This document shows positions 28,269 to 38,151 of a DNA stretch of 64,000 nt, in pieces. The notes beneath the pieces were generated by a model, which searched no databases, was not told where the DNA came from, and worked only from the letters and a program-made list of their open reading frames with translations. Numbering within the stretch: the first letter of the stretch is position 1; each line of letters begins with the position of its first letter. Both the position numbers and the translations under genes were made by a program. This DNA is from an uncultured Helicobacter sp. (GTDB lineage: Bacteria > Campylobacterota > Campylobacteria > Campylobacterales > Helicobacteraceae), in contig NZ_CAJTLL010000001.1 of the NCBI RefSeq assembly GCF_910577135.1, forward strand, positions 124,001 to 188,000, in the 5' to 3' direction.

Positions 28269-28925
28269 ATGGTGCAAGTGTTGGAATCTCGTTTTTTAAG
28301 CAGTGCAAGCAGTATCGATAACGCCCCATCACCCAGTACTACGGAGATTGTATGCTTAGGACGTAGCAATGTGGGCAAAAGCACCTTTATCAACGCGCTT
28401 TTAAATAAGCCTTTAGCAAAAAGCTCCGCCACACCGGGCAAAACACAGCTTATTAATTTTTTTTACTCTTTATGGGCGATGAGAAATGAGCGCATTCCAT
28501 TGACTTTGATTGATTTGCCCGGATTTGGGTATGCAAAGGTAAGCAAAAGTCTCAAAAATGAATGGCAAAAGCATTTATTGCCATTTCTAAGCAATCGCCC
28601 ATCAATTAAACTCTTTTTACATTTAGTAGATTCAAGACATACAGATATGGAGGCGGATATAATGATGAATGAAGTGCTTAAAAGTATATGTCGTGGCGAT
28701 AGTCGCATTATGAGAATCTACACTAAAGCTGATAAACTCACGCAATCTGCTCTCAATACCCTTAAAAGTAAGATAGAGAATCTATCGCATAATGAGACAG
28801 ATTCACAGCAGATATATCACTTTCTTTTTAGTGCCACTGCAAAAAATCATCGCAAAATGACCTCTATTGCTAATATGCGTGAATCTATCATTACCCACAC
28901 ATTAGGATACTCAAATGGCGTATAA
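28269..28925 (+). CDS. engB: Ribosome biogenesis GTPase EngB/YsxC
   Basis: 218 residues with the full GTPase set: GRSNVGKSTFINALL (P-loop), TPGKTQ, DLPGFGYAKVS and YTKADKL. EngB acts in large-subunit assembly. It follows lptA and overlaps the GNAT gene by 11 bases, as in the H. pylori block. Confidence 0.95.
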   Translation: MVQVLESRFLSSASSIDNAPSPSTTEIVCLGRSNVGKSTFINALLNKPLAKSSATPGKTQLINFFYSLWAMRNERIPLTLIDLPGFGYAKVSKSLKNEWQKHLLPFLSNRPSIKLFLHLVDSRHTDMEADIMMNEVLKSICRGDSRIMRIYTKADKLTQSALNTLKSKIENLSHNETDSQQIYHFLFSATAKNHRKMTSIANMRESIITHTLGYSNGV

Positions 28926-29385
28926 CATTATCAAACCCACACTTGCAGACATACCTGCTATGCGAGAAATTGTCAATATTGAAGTGAAAAATGGCAATAT
29001 TTTAGAGCGGAGCGAAGATGAAATGGCAAATGCTATCCGCTCCTATCATATAATAAAAGATGATGAGAGTGGGGAGATAGCGGGATTTTGCGCTTTGTAT
29101 ATTTATTCCAAGGATTTAGCAGAGGTACGCTCTTTGGTTGTAAAAGATACTTTGCGCGGACAGGGCTTAGGGAGTAAGCTCATACAAAAGGCTATCGATG
29201 AAGGCAGGGCGTTAGGGATAAAGGAGATTCTCACTCTTACCTATCGAGCGCATTTGTTTCAAAGGCTAGGTTTTGTTATAATAGACAAATCACTTTTGCC
29301 AAATCACAAAATATGGGCGGATTGTATCAAATGCAAACATTTTCCAATATGCGACGAAATAGCACTTATAAACAAACTCTCATAA
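28915..29385 (+). CDS. GNAT N-acetyltransferase, ArgA-like
   Basis: 156 residues. EVRSLVVKDTLRGQGLGSKLIQKAIDEGR holds the acetyl-CoA loop RGQGLG, and the C-terminal LTYRAHLFQRLGF region is typical of short N-acetylglutamate synthase-like proteins. It may feed arginine synthesis with ArgJ and ArgG in this window, but this is inference. A four-cysteine-free tail ends CIKCKHFPICDE, with three cysteines that could bind a metal. Confidence 0.75.
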   Translation: MAYNIIKPTLADIPAMREIVNIEVKNGNILERSEDEMANAIRSYHIIKDDESGEIAGFCALYIYSKDLAEVRSLVVKDTLRGQGLGSKLIQKAIDEGRALGIKEILTLTYRAHLFQRLGFVIIDKSLLPNHKIWADCIKCKHFPICDEIALINKLS

Positions 29386-29801
29386 GTATCCTACTCTTTG
29401 TAGGATTTTATGTCTATGAGAGTGTAGCGAGTATGCAGATGTGGCTACCACCATTTATTGGCGTGTGTTTAAGCCTGTTTATGCGCTTTGACAAACAAGA
29501 TAATTTTTATGGATTTTTAGCTGTTGTTTTAGGTGTGATACTCATAGAAGCAGAGAATAATCTCCCTATGGGTATGCTTTTAGGCTTGTTTTTATTTTTA
29601 TCATTTTTGGTGATTCCGCGCATACAGGCTGTGCTCGATACACCTCGTATTGCTCGGGCTATTTATGTGGTTTTAGCTTATGTGGGATTTTACTTTCTGG
29701 CTCTTATGATAGATGGCTTAATGGGAAGTAGTATCGCGCCAAATATGTGGATTGTGCTTTATTATATGTTTATTGAGATTATTGTAGTGATGTTTGTATG
29801 A
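29313..29801 (+). CDS. Small integral membrane protein upstream of PBP2, MreD-like in size and position
   Basis: 162 residues with four or five hydrophobic segments and almost no soluble domain. The start at 29313 overlaps the GNAT gene by 73 bases; an in-frame ATG at 29349 would overlap less, and neither has a good ribosome site. The gene overlaps mrdA by four bases. MreD of the elongasome has the same length, topology and PBP2 linkage, but I see no sequence signature that proves it. Confidence 0.6.
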   Translation: MGGLYQMQTFSNMRRNSTYKQTLISILLFVGFYVYESVASMQMWLPPFIGVCLSLFMRFDKQDNFYGFLAVVLGVILIEAENNLPMGMLLGLFLFLSFLVIPRIQAVLDTPRIARAIYVVLAYVGFYFLALMIDGLMGSSIAPNMWIVLYYMFIEIIVVMFV

Positions 29802-31582
29802 ATACACGTTATGCAATTCTTGTTATTTGTATGGTGATAGTGTGGCTTATCATCAGCATACGTTTGTTTGTTATTAATGTGATTAATCACGAGTATTATG
29901 AAAAATTTGCCGAAAAAAATGCCATCAGGACAGAAGTTTTGCTCCCTATGCGTGGCTTGATTGTCGATAGGAACAATGAGCCTTTAGCCATTAATGAACT
30001 AGGATTTTCTGTATCATTAGTCCCTAAGATTCGAGATAAAAGTATTCTTGAGCGAGAAATACAACATATCGTGTCATTTCTGCCACATTTGGATAAAGAT
30101 AATCTTTTAAAACTCTACGAAAAGAACAATCACGCCTATAATCACAATCCTGTGGAATTAGTGCATTTTGTGCCTTATGCACAAATGCTAGGAATCTACG
30201 CCCATCTTAAACGTTCCTCTTATGTGATTGTGGCGGCAAATAGCAAAAGATTCTATCCTAATGAAAGCACCGCCTCCCACGTAATCGGCTATGTGGCTAA
30301 GGCAAACAATAAAGATATTCAAAATAATCCATTATCAGCATATAGTAAGATTATAGGTAAAGAAGGTATAGAAAAAACATATAATACCTACTTACAAGGT
30401 GAGGCTGGATATAGAAAATCACAAATTAACTCTTTGTATAAAGAAGTGAAACTATTACAAGAAGATAATGTGCTTAAACGCAATGATTTGCGGCTTTCAC
30501 TTGATTTGAAACTGCAAGAAAGTATTGATGCAGAATTTACACAACGTTCTGGAGCAGTTATAGTAATGAATGTACACAATGGGGAGATTCTCGCTGCAGG
30601 TAGTTACCCAGAATATAATATTAATTATTTTGTTGATGGTATTAGCCATAAAAATTGGCAGGAATTAATAGAAAATGTGCATAAGCCCCTGATTAATAAG
30701 CTCGTATATGGTCGCTATCCACCCGGCTCGGTTATTAAAATGGGTATGTTGCTTAGCTTTTTAGAATTTGCAAATATTAATGAAAACTCCGTGATTCAAA
30801 CTCCAGCTTTTGTTGAATTTGGAAATCGAAAGTTCCGCGATTGGAAAGCAGGAGGACACGGCAGTGCTGATGCAATCAAGGCAATTAGAGAATCTGTAGA
30901 TGTATATTTTTATATCCTCTCTCAATATACGGGGATTGAAAATATGGCAAATGTGCTTAAACAAATGGGTATTGGTAGGCTTACGGGAGTGGATATTCCC
31001 AATGAGGTAAGTGGGATTCTGCCCACACCTGAATGGAAACTAAGGCGATATGGAGAGCAATGGTATACAGGCGATACAATTACTACATCAATAGGACAGG
31101 GCTATTTTCTCTCCACACCTATACAGATTGCGCGCTATACCGCCCTTATAGCTTCTGGTAAGCTTGTAACACCGCATTTTGCTAAAGATTTCAATGGAGA
31201 GCAAGCCGTATTTGCGACTAAAGATGTGCTCAACGATGTGCAAAAATCAAAACTTAATGTTTTGCGCAAAGGTATGTATCAGGTTTGCTCTATGCCGGGT
31301 GGGACAGCATACTCCCGCGCACAAGGCTCACAAGTAAAGCTTGCATGTAAGACAGGGACAGCTCAAGTAGTGGGTATCCCCCAAGATGTGCAAAAACGTA
31401 TTAAAGAATCCGAAATGGAATATTTCCATCGCTCTCACGCTTGGATTACTGCATTTTTACCCTATGAAAATCCACAATATGCAGTAACCATTCTAATAGA
31501 ACACGGTGGGAGTGGTGGGAGTGGCGCACCTGTGCTTGTGAAAATCGCAAATAAGCTTAAAGAGCTAGGCTATGTCAAATAA
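29798..31582 (+). CDS. mrdA: Penicillin-binding protein 2, peptidoglycan transpeptidase of the elongasome
   Basis: 594 residues with one N-terminal anchor (about 5-27), a pedestal domain (MRGLIVDRNNEPLA) and a transpeptidase domain: PPGSVIK holds the active serine and lysine, SVDVYFY the second motif and CKTGTAQVVG the KTGT triad. It cross-links side-wall peptidoglycan and keeps the cell rod or spiral shaped. The four-base overlap with the small membrane protein suggests coupled translation. Confidence 0.95.
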   Translation: MNTRYAILVICMVIVWLIISIRLFVINVINHEYYEKFAEKNAIRTEVLLPMRGLIVDRNNEPLAINELGFSVSLVPKIRDKSILEREIQHIVSFLPHLDKDNLLKLYEKNNHAYNHNPVELVHFVPYAQMLGIYAHLKRSSYVIVAANSKRFYPNESTASHVIGYVAKANNKDIQNNPLSAYSKIIGKEGIEKTYNTYLQGEAGYRKSQINSLYKEVKLLQEDNVLKRNDLRLSLDLKLQESIDAEFTQRSGAVIVMNVHNGEILAAGSYPEYNINYFVDGISHKNWQELIENVHKPLINKLVYGRYPPGSVIKMGMLLSFLEFANINENSVIQTPAFVEFGNRKFRDWKAGGHGSADAIKAIRESVDVYFYILSQYTGIENMANVLKQMGIGRLTGVDIPNEVSGILPTPEWKLRRYGEQWYTGDTITTSIGQGYFLSTPIQIARYTALIASGKLVTPHFAKDFNGEQAVFATKDVLNDVQKSKLNVLRKGMYQVCSMPGGTAYSRAQGSQVKLACKTGTAQVVGIPQDVQKRIKESEMEYFHRSHAWITAFLPYENPQYAVTILIEHGGSGGSGAPVLVKIANKLKELGYVK

Positions 31583-32590
<1,008 letters not shown>

Positions 32591-32624
32591 TAAAAATTTA
32601 AGTAAAAATTTAGAAAATAGATTC

Positions 32625-32630
32625 TACAAT
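32625..32630 (+). promoter_or_regulatory. -10 box candidate for ferritin
   Basis: TACAAT in an AT-rich stretch about 35 bases before the ferritin ATG, preceded by A/T runs as in Helicobacter promoters. No Fur box matching the TAATAATnATTATTA form is visible here. Confidence 0.35.
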
Positions 32631-32664
32631 TCCGCGTTTCCAAATTCTCATTAAAGGATACAAA

Positions 32665-33156
32665 ATGATTTCAAATGAAATTGTAAAATTGCTCAATGAG
32701 CAAATCGCAAAAGAAATGTATGCGGCTAATCTCTATTTGAGTATGAGCTCTTGGTGCTATGAAAATAGCTTTGATGGTGCAGGGTTGTTTTTATTCCAAC
32801 ACGCCGATGAGGAAAGCGGACACGCTAAACGTCTTATCACTTATTTGAATGAAACAGATTCAAAAGTAAGCATTGGGCAAGTAGCCGCTCCAGAATCTAA
32901 CTTTAATGGCTTACTTGATGTGTTTGAAAAAACTTACGCCCACGAGCAAAAAATCACTCAATCTATTAATGATTTGGTAGATTTTACACTCAAAAACAAA
33001 GATTATTCTACATTTAATTTCTTGCAATGGTATGTCAGCGAACAGCACGAAGAGGAAGCACTTTTCCGCGGTATCGTAGATAAAATTAAGCTTATTGGTT
33101 CTAAAGATGATGGTCCCTATCTTGCAGATAGATTCATCAAAGATCTTGCGAAGTAA
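32665..33156 (+). CDS. pfr: Non-heme ferritin
   Basis: 163-residue four-helix ferritin. The ferroxidase ligands are visible in LNEQIAKEMYAANLYLSM, FQHADEESGHAKRL and FLQWYVSEQHEEEALF. It stores iron as a 24-mer, protecting against iron toxicity. Separate transcription unit: promoter upstream and a dyad downstream. Confidence 0.95.
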   Translation: MISNEIVKLLNEQIAKEMYAANLYLSMSSWCYENSFDGAGLFLFQHADEESGHAKRLITYLNETDSKVSIGQVAAPESNFNGLLDVFEKTYAHEQKITQSINDLVDFTLKNKDYSTFNFLQWYVSEQHEEEALFRGIVDKIKLIGSKDDGPYLADRFIKDLAK

Positions 33157-33193
33157 TCTCAAAATAAGCTTTTCTTTGCTAGATTCTCTCATA

Positions 33194-33216
33194 CAAAGCC
33201 CTAAATTTTAGGGCTT
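33194..33216 (+). terminator. Hairpin after ferritin gene
   Basis: AAAGCCCTAA and TTAGGGCTT flank a two-base centre about 40 bases after the ferritin stop. There is no real T run, so this is a terminator or dyad candidate only; coaBC begins 14 bases later. Confidence 0.4.
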
Positions 33217-33229
33217 GATAGGAGAGTAT

Positions 33230-34453
33230 ATGCAGCATATTTTCACAAACAAAAAAATCCTTATTTGCATTAGCGGCAGCATTGCTGTATATAAAATGCT
33301 TGATTGTATTTCACAGCTTTATAAATACGGCGCAGAGATAAAAGTTGTTATGAGCGATGAAGCCTGTAAGTTTGTGAATCCTCTTAGTTTTGAAACCCTA
33401 AGCCATCACATCGTCCTTGTTGAATCTAATCAAAGCTGGGCAAATGCAGATACAGAGGGCATTAATCATATCGCTTATGCTAAATGGGCGGATATTGTGC
33501 TTATCGCTCCGGCAACGGCTAATACCATTGCAAAAATCGCCTGTGGTATAGCAGATTCTGTCTTGCTTAGCACACTTCTAGCCGCTCCAGCGCCAAAGAT
33601 TCTAGCTCCCGCGATGAATACAGCTATGCTCTATGCCCCTCAAACACAGCGCAATCTCGCTACATTAGCACAAATGGATTATCACATTATCCCTTCACGC
33701 TCGGGTGTGCTTGCCTGTGGCGATGAGGGAGATGGCGCACTTGCGGATATTGATGAGATTATTTTTACCCTAGCTCAAGCCCTCACTACAAGGAGCGCAT
33801 TTTGGGATAAGAGAGAGGTGATTATTAGCGGTGGTGGCTCAAAGGAGAACATTGATGAGGTGCGCTATATCTCTAATCACAGCAGCGGCAAACAGGCAAG
33901 TGCATTAGCCTTAGCGCTTTTTACATTGGGTGCGAGGGTAACGCTTATCTCAAGTGCCTTTCCGTTAAAACTCCCTCTGGCTATCAAATGTGTGAATGTC
34001 CAAGATGTGCAATCCTTTGATAATGCTATAAATAACGCCCTCCACACTATAGATTCCAAGAAAAAGCCTATTGTGTTTATGGCAGCAGCTCTCGCAGACT
34101 ATGCCCCACCATCTCAAAAGGGCAAACTCAAAAAAGCACAAATAGGTGAGATTCTACAGCTTACCTGCCATAAGACAAAAGATATTCTTGCCTCTATTCC
34201 ACCTGATATTGCCTATAAAGTGGGCTTTAAGGCGGAGATTGATGACTTAGAGGCACAAAACTACGCACAAGATATGTTACAAGCAAAGTCCGCTCAAATG
34301 GTGTGTTTAAATGTGATTAGCGAGGAAAATCCCTTTGGGAATGATAATAACAGCATACAGCTCATCACACATAAGGGCGTAGAAACGCTTAAAGGCTCAA
34401 AGTTTGAAGTGGCTTTAGGGATTGCTGTAAGTTTAGAATCCCTCCTTAAGTGA
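33230..34453 (+). CDS. coaBC: Bifunctional phosphopantothenoylcysteine decarboxylase / synthase
   Basis: Two consecutive steps of coenzyme A synthesis. 407 residues from the ATG at 33230, which follows TAGGAGAG (an in-frame TTG at 33215 lacks one). The CoaC half has KILICISGSIAVYK, APATANTIAKIACG and PAMNTAM; the CoaB half begins near VIISGGGSKENIDEVRYISNHSSGK and includes AALADYAP. Next to pseB and a conserved unknown gene. Confidence 0.94.
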   Translation: MQHIFTNKKILICISGSIAVYKMLDCISQLYKYGAEIKVVMSDEACKFVNPLSFETLSHHIVLVESNQSWANADTEGINHIAYAKWADIVLIAPATANTIAKIACGIADSVLLSTLLAAPAPKILAPAMNTAMLYAPQTQRNLATLAQMDYHIIPSRSGVLACGDEGDGALADIDEIIFTLAQALTTRSAFWDKREVIISGGGSKENIDEVRYISNHSSGKQASALALALFTLGARVTLISSAFPLKLPLAIKCVNVQDVQSFDNAINNALHTIDSKKKPIVFMAAALADYAPPSQKGKLKKAQIGEILQLTCHKTKDILASIPPDIAYKVGFKAEIDDLEAQNYAQDMLQAKSAQMVCLNVISEENPFGNDNNSIQLITHKGVETLKGSKFEVALGIAVSLESLLK

Positions 34454-34465
34454 CAGGATTGACAA

Positions 34466-35194
34466 ATGATAGGCGCATTGCAAAAGATTTCCACCGCGCT
34501 CAAAAGCACACAAACGCCCACTACCTATAATGCCTCATTGCCTATTTTGATTAAGGTATTAGCAAAGCTAAAGGGCGATATGTATCTTTTGCAAATTGGC
34601 ACACAAAAGATTGAGACAAAAAGCTATAAGCCCCTGCATATTGGGGAGCGATATTGGGGTGAAATGGGGCGAAGCTCCCTAGGGCATATTGCATTAAAAA
34701 ACCTCATCGCGCAGCCTAAAATTATGGAAATGTTTTTTGACGCACCACTTAAATTTTCATTACAGAATCTGCAGGAAATGGGAGAAAAGAGTGATATTTT
34801 TGAAGGATTTAGAGATTTTTTGAGCTATAAACTCGCAGAAGCAAAAAGCAGGGAGGAGTTCATTTTTTTAAGCCATCTTTTGCTTGGACTAAAACATGGT
34901 GTGCTAAGCCTTGTGATTGATGAGAAAAATGAAGTGTTACAAATGAAAAGATATGGCACGAACAAAGTGCGATTTAGCGCAATAATGCCGCTTTTGGGGA
35001 TTGTGGAGGGGGAAATTGGTGTGCATAAAGAGGGCAATACGCTTGATATGAAAGTGCTTTATCAAAGCACAAAAACGCTCCTTGAGCAGAATTTGAATAA
35101 ACTTAAGGGCTTTAAGATTGGCAAAATCAGCATTAATACCCACCTTAGCCCATTCTATGAGTATAAAGAAGCCCTGCTTGATGTGCGCGGATAA
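34466..35194 (+). CDS. Conserved Helicobacter protein downstream of coaBC, unknown function
   Basis: 242 residues, soluble, no signal peptide or membrane helix. Segments such as PTTYNASLPILIKVLAKLKGDMYLLQIG and GEIGVHKEGNTLDMKVLY give no family I can name. It follows coaBC by 12 bases; H. pylori has an unassigned gene in the same place (HP0842 by memory). It may be a flagellar hook-length-like or regulatory protein, but nothing in the sequence proves this. Confidence 0.6.
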   Translation: MIGALQKISTALKSTQTPTTYNASLPILIKVLAKLKGDMYLLQIGTQKIETKSYKPLHIGERYWGEMGRSSLGHIALKNLIAQPKIMEMFFDAPLKFSLQNLQEMGEKSDIFEGFRDFLSYKLAEAKSREEFIFLSHLLLGLKHGVLSLVIDEKNEVLQMKRYGTNKVRFSAIMPLLGIVEGEIGVHKEGNTLDMKVLYQSTKTLLEQNLNKLKGFKIGKISINTHLSPFYEYKEALLDVRG

Positions 35195-35779
35195 TGAGAC
35201 AATGCTTTAGCTTTTGTGTCTGCATAGCTTTATCATATAGCCCTATTTTTTAGAGCACTTCATCTTGTAGAGCAAAACTTACAAATACCTAAAAAGCAGA
35301 CTTTAGCTAAAGCTAATGCTTTACTATCATAGCGTTTGCAAATATAGCTTCACATTTTGTTTCTTTTGCTGTGCGGATATATTATCCCCCTCCTTTTGGA
35401 GATTACCTTGCCTTGCCTTTCTTTTCTCCACTCCTTAAGAGAGATTCCTTTCTCTATTCCCCCTCCCACAAGGGAAGGGGCTTTTTTGTTCTCCTTCTAT
35501 TATAGAGTTTATATTGTTTTATCCTCCCTTGCAGAATTTCTTTCACCTTTTGTTCCCCCCCTCCCAAAGCGAAGGGGGTTAGGGGATGGGAATAAAAATA
35601 TATTTAATTAAAGAGAGTAGGAGAATTTAAAGTCTTTCCCCTTAAGTGAAGCATATCGTTGAATCGGGGGGGGGATATATTCAAACGTGGGTAGTGTGTG
35701 GGAGGAAGATCTTAAAGATTCTAAGCAAAGAGAGAAAGCGTTTTGCATTTTTATAGTTTTCTATAAAAATTAAGCGGTA
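35195..35779. other. Non-coding region with C-rich and G-rich repeats
   Basis: No supported gene; an 84-residue open frame at 35357-35611 runs through repeat sequence. The region holds two related hairpins (35459-35487 and about 35555-35580), runs of seven C (35555-35561) and nine G (35666-35674), and the octamer AGATTCTA. It lies between convergent transcription units. Confidence 0.6.
35459..35487 (+). terminator. Rho-independent terminator candidate
   Basis: CCCCCTCCC pairs with GGGAAGGGG (one mismatch) across a four-base loop and is followed by C and six T. It is about 265 bases past the nearest upstream stop. A near copy, CCCCCTCCC...GGGGG, follows at about 35555-35580 without the T run. 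Confidence 0.5.
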
Positions 35780-36112
35780 TTAATGTGAATCTTGATATTT
35801 CTCTCCCCAACTTTTAAGCGCATCAAGCACACTCTCTAGGCTTTGCCCTAGCTCTGTGAGAGAATACTCCACTTTTGGTGGCACTTGCGGATATACCTTG
35901 CGCTTAATGAGCTTTGCTGCTTCAAGTTCTCGTAGATTCTGTGTGAGCACATTTTGGGATATATTTTGATTTTTTGTCTCACTCGCTAGTTTTTTAAGCT
36001 CCCCAAATCGCTTTGTGCCACTGAGTAAATCGCGTATGATGATAAGCTTCCATTTGTTACCAATAAGATTGAGGCTTGTCTCCACAGGACAGGGTGAAAC
36101 ATAGGCATTCAT
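35780..36112 (-). CDS. HxlR-family transcriptional regulator
   Basis: 110-residue winged helix-turn-helix protein with CPVETSLNLIGNKWKLIIIRDLL, RFGELKK and NVLTQNLRELEAAKLI, the HxlR layout. Cys8 is at the usual redox-sensing position for some members (YodB/HypR type sense electrophiles). It is divergent from an NmrA-like oxidoreductase, and the shared gap contains dyads likely to be its operators. Confidence 0.9.
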   Translation of the reverse strand: MNAYVSPCPVETSLNLIGNKWKLIIIRDLLSGTKRFGELKKLASETKNQNISQNVLTQNLRELEAAKLIKRKVYPQVPPKVEYSLTELGQSLESVLDALKSWGEKYQDSH

Positions 36113-36150
36113 CTACACTCCTTATAAAAAATCTATAAAAATTATATCAC

Positions 36151-36210
36151 AGATTTTCCCTATTTTACATAAAGGTATAGAAAATCTAACTACATTATAA
36201 TTTTATACCT
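36151..36210. promoter_or_regulatory. Interlocked inverted repeats between hxlR-like and oxidoreductase genes
   Basis: Two perfect dyads interlock: AGATTTTC (36151-36158) with GAAAATCT (36180-36187), and AGGTATA (36173-36179) with TATACCT (36204-36210). They lie between divergent genes and beside a TATAAT. They are candidate HxlR operators; the widely spaced arms fit a dimer binding over two or more turns. Confidence 0.45.
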
Positions 36211-36236
36211 ACTTGATTTTAATAACTAAGTGTATT

Positions 36237-36242
36237 TATAAT
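36237..36242 (+). promoter_or_regulatory. -10 box candidate for NmrA-like gene
   Basis: TATAAT 50 bases before the ATG at 36293, just downstream of the dyads. Confidence 0.45.
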
Positions 36243-36292
36243 GCTAAGTGCAAAAATCATTTTGCAATGTTTTATTATATTAAGGAGCATCA

Positions 36293-36937
36293 ATGAAAAT
36301 AGCGATTTTATGTGCGAGTGGTAAAAGTGGCAGATGTGTATTAGAAGCAGCATTAAGGGCAAACTTGGAGATTGTGGCATTTGTCCGTAATCGCGCAAAG
36401 GCGGATTTCCCCGCAAATGTAAAGCTTGTAGAAAAGGATATTTTCGCATTAGATTCACAAGATTTGCAGGGCTTTGATGTGATTGTCGATGCCTTTGCTG
36501 AATGGGTCAATTTAGAGCTGCATATAAAGCATATCAAGCATTTAGTGCAGATTTTGCAAGGCAATAAGGCGCGATTTATCATCGTGGGCGGTGCGGGAAG
36601 TCTCTATATGGAGAGTTCGCACACTACAAGGCTTATGGATACGCCTGATTTTCCAGCTGAATATTTAGGCGTGGCAAAGGCTACGGCTGATGTGCTAGCA
36701 TTTATCCGCACACAAGATTCTCTTAATTGGCTTTATATCTCCCCTGCGGCGATATATGACTTTGAGGGGGCAGAGAGTGGCAAATACGAGATTATAGGCG
36801 AGGAATTTAAGCTAAATGCGCAAAATCAAAGCTATATTAGTTACAAAGATTATGCTCTAGCGCTTATTGAGATTGCTACAAACACAAATTTTGAAAGCAA
36901 ATATGCTAAGAGGCGCATTTCACTCCTTGCAAAATAA
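36293..36937 (+). CDS. NAD(P)-binding oxidoreductase, NmrA/YwnB-like
   Basis: 214-residue Rossmann protein beginning KIAILCASGKSGRCVLEAAL, then VDAFAEW and IIVGGAGSLYMESS. It resembles the atypical short-chain dehydrogenases (NmrA, YwnB) often controlled by HxlR regulators and tied to electrophile or redox stress. AAGGAG precedes the ATG. Substrate unknown. Confidence 0.82.
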   Translation: MKIAILCASGKSGRCVLEAALRANLEIVAFVRNRAKADFPANVKLVEKDIFALDSQDLQGFDVIVDAFAEWVNLELHIKHIKHLVQILQGNKARFIIVGGAGSLYMESSHTTRLMDTPDFPAEYLGVAKATADVLAFIRTQDSLNWLYISPAAIYDFEGAESGKYEIIGEEFKLNAQNQSYISYKDYALALIEIATNTNFESKYAKRRISLLAK

Positions 36938-37085
36938 TTAGGGCTTTAGCCCACTGCTTAACTGCAAAAAAATGCGAGGATTGCAAAATTATTAGCAAGA
37001 TACGTGGGGGATGAGTGTGTTATTGAGGTTATTAAATCGCCCATAAATAAAAAAAGGGGGCATTGGCAACACTTGGTAAAGCTTT

Positions 37086-37478
37086 TCAATCAAAATCGAT
37101 AATCTTGCACTCACCTTTATCTATGAGTTCTTGCCTAAGATTTGTTAGATAGGAAGTGAGGTTACCTATCATAGCAGTTTGTAACTCTTGCACTTTGATT
37201 AAAACTTCATTCTCTCTATGGTAGCTTTTACCATTTATGTCAGTGAAGGATACGACATCGTAGCTACAACGCGTTTCTGCATATACATTATCTATATATT
37301 GGCAAATAAATTTAGATTTCTCATCGGCATTGTATTCCCTGTTTGTTACCCTAAATTCAATCTTGCCTCCGTTCATATACTCTTCCCACGACTTATCTTT
37401 ACAAACATATCTATCCTTTGCGTATAGAGATGAACCCATTACCAAACCTAAACCTAAAGTTAAAACTAATCTTTTCAT
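37086..37478 (-). CDS. Periplasmic hypothetical protein of the rmuC operon
   Basis: 130 residues with a clear signal peptide (MKRLVLTLGLGLVMGSSLYA). The mature part is charged and has four cysteines (YVCKD, FICQY, TRCSYD, GECKI), which could form two disulfides. No family recognised. Its ATG follows the proposed restored end of the neighbouring membrane-protein gene by two bases, so it is the last gene of the rmuC operon. Confidence 0.65.
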   Translation of the reverse strand: MKRLVLTLGLGLVMGSSLYAKDRYVCKDKSWEEYMNGGKIEFRVTNREYNADEKSKFICQYIDNVYAETRCSYDVVSFTDINGKSYHRENEVLIKVQELQTAMIGNLTSYLTNLRQELIDKGECKIIDFD

Positions 37479-37602
37479 ATTTACTCCTCATTAAATACCA
37501 TTGATTTACAATAGAATATATCTCCATTATTAACTGCTGCGCTGGTAGTTCTATATTTTCCTATAAACTTAAAGCCTGTGGTTTTATTAAGCATAATAAA
37601 AT

Positions 37603-38151
37603 CTACATTATCAAATATACCAAACTTACCAAAGAATTGTATCGCCTCTCCAATACCTCATCTTTAAATGAAGTAAGGATATTGTATATATAATCTTTCT
37701 CTGCTGTGTATTTGATATTTTTTTCAAATAGGCTCGTGCTGCTCTTTATGGGATTAAGCATAATGATATTGCCCTCTATCTTTTCAAACTCTAGCTTGCC
37801 TCTCTCTGTCTTATTAACTTTTTGCTTATAAGATAAGTGCTTCATATTCTTAGATACTCTTAAGGGCATACAATCTTTTGGATTGCTATGCTCACCTTGA
37901 TAAAAAGCTATTTGATAAGTATTGAGATTTTTTATACTATCAATATTAACTAGCATATCTACTATCGCGCCAAAGGTAGTGAAACCTTTTTGAGTGATGA
38001 GTTCTCTATCACGCCAAGTTTTAAAGCTTAATATTTCCCATACCTCGCTCACATCTACTTCTAAATAATAGAGTAATAGCAATATGGGGAGCGCTGGTAT
38101 GGCTAAAACTAGCACTATAAGCCAAATAAAGCAATAGTATAAAAAATTCAT
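37603..38151 (-). CDS. Membrane-anchored hypothetical protein, probably frameshifted near the 3' end
   Basis: The open frame gives 182 residues: an N-terminal pair of hydrophobic segments (LYYCFIWLIVLVLAIPALPILLLL, about 3-30) and a soluble remainder with no known family. It ends abruptly after YNSLVSLVYLIM. A different frame reads on smoothly from about 37650 as IQFFGKFGIFDNVDFIML and continues to a stop at 37481, immediately before the next gene. The likely full gene is therefore 37481-38151 (about 220 residues) with a one-base shift near 37645-37655, from mutation or sequencing error. Confidence 0.65.
   Translation of the reverse strand: MNFLYYCFIWLIVLVLAIPALPILLLLYYLEVDVSEVWEILSFKTWRDRELITQKGFTTFGAIVDMLVNIDSIKNLNTYQIAFYQGEHSNPKDCMPLRVSKNMKHLSYKQKVNKTERGKLEFEKIEGNIIMLNPIKSSTSLFEKNIKYTAEKDYIYNILTSFKDEVLERRYNSLVSLVYLIM

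Noticed and set aside
35357..35611. 84-residue open frame after the coaBC region
   Set aside because: Runs through hairpins and C/G runs; start and composition are not gene-like.
35666..35674. G9 run as a phase-variation switch
   Set aside because: It is not inside or just before any gene; it lies downstream of two convergent units.
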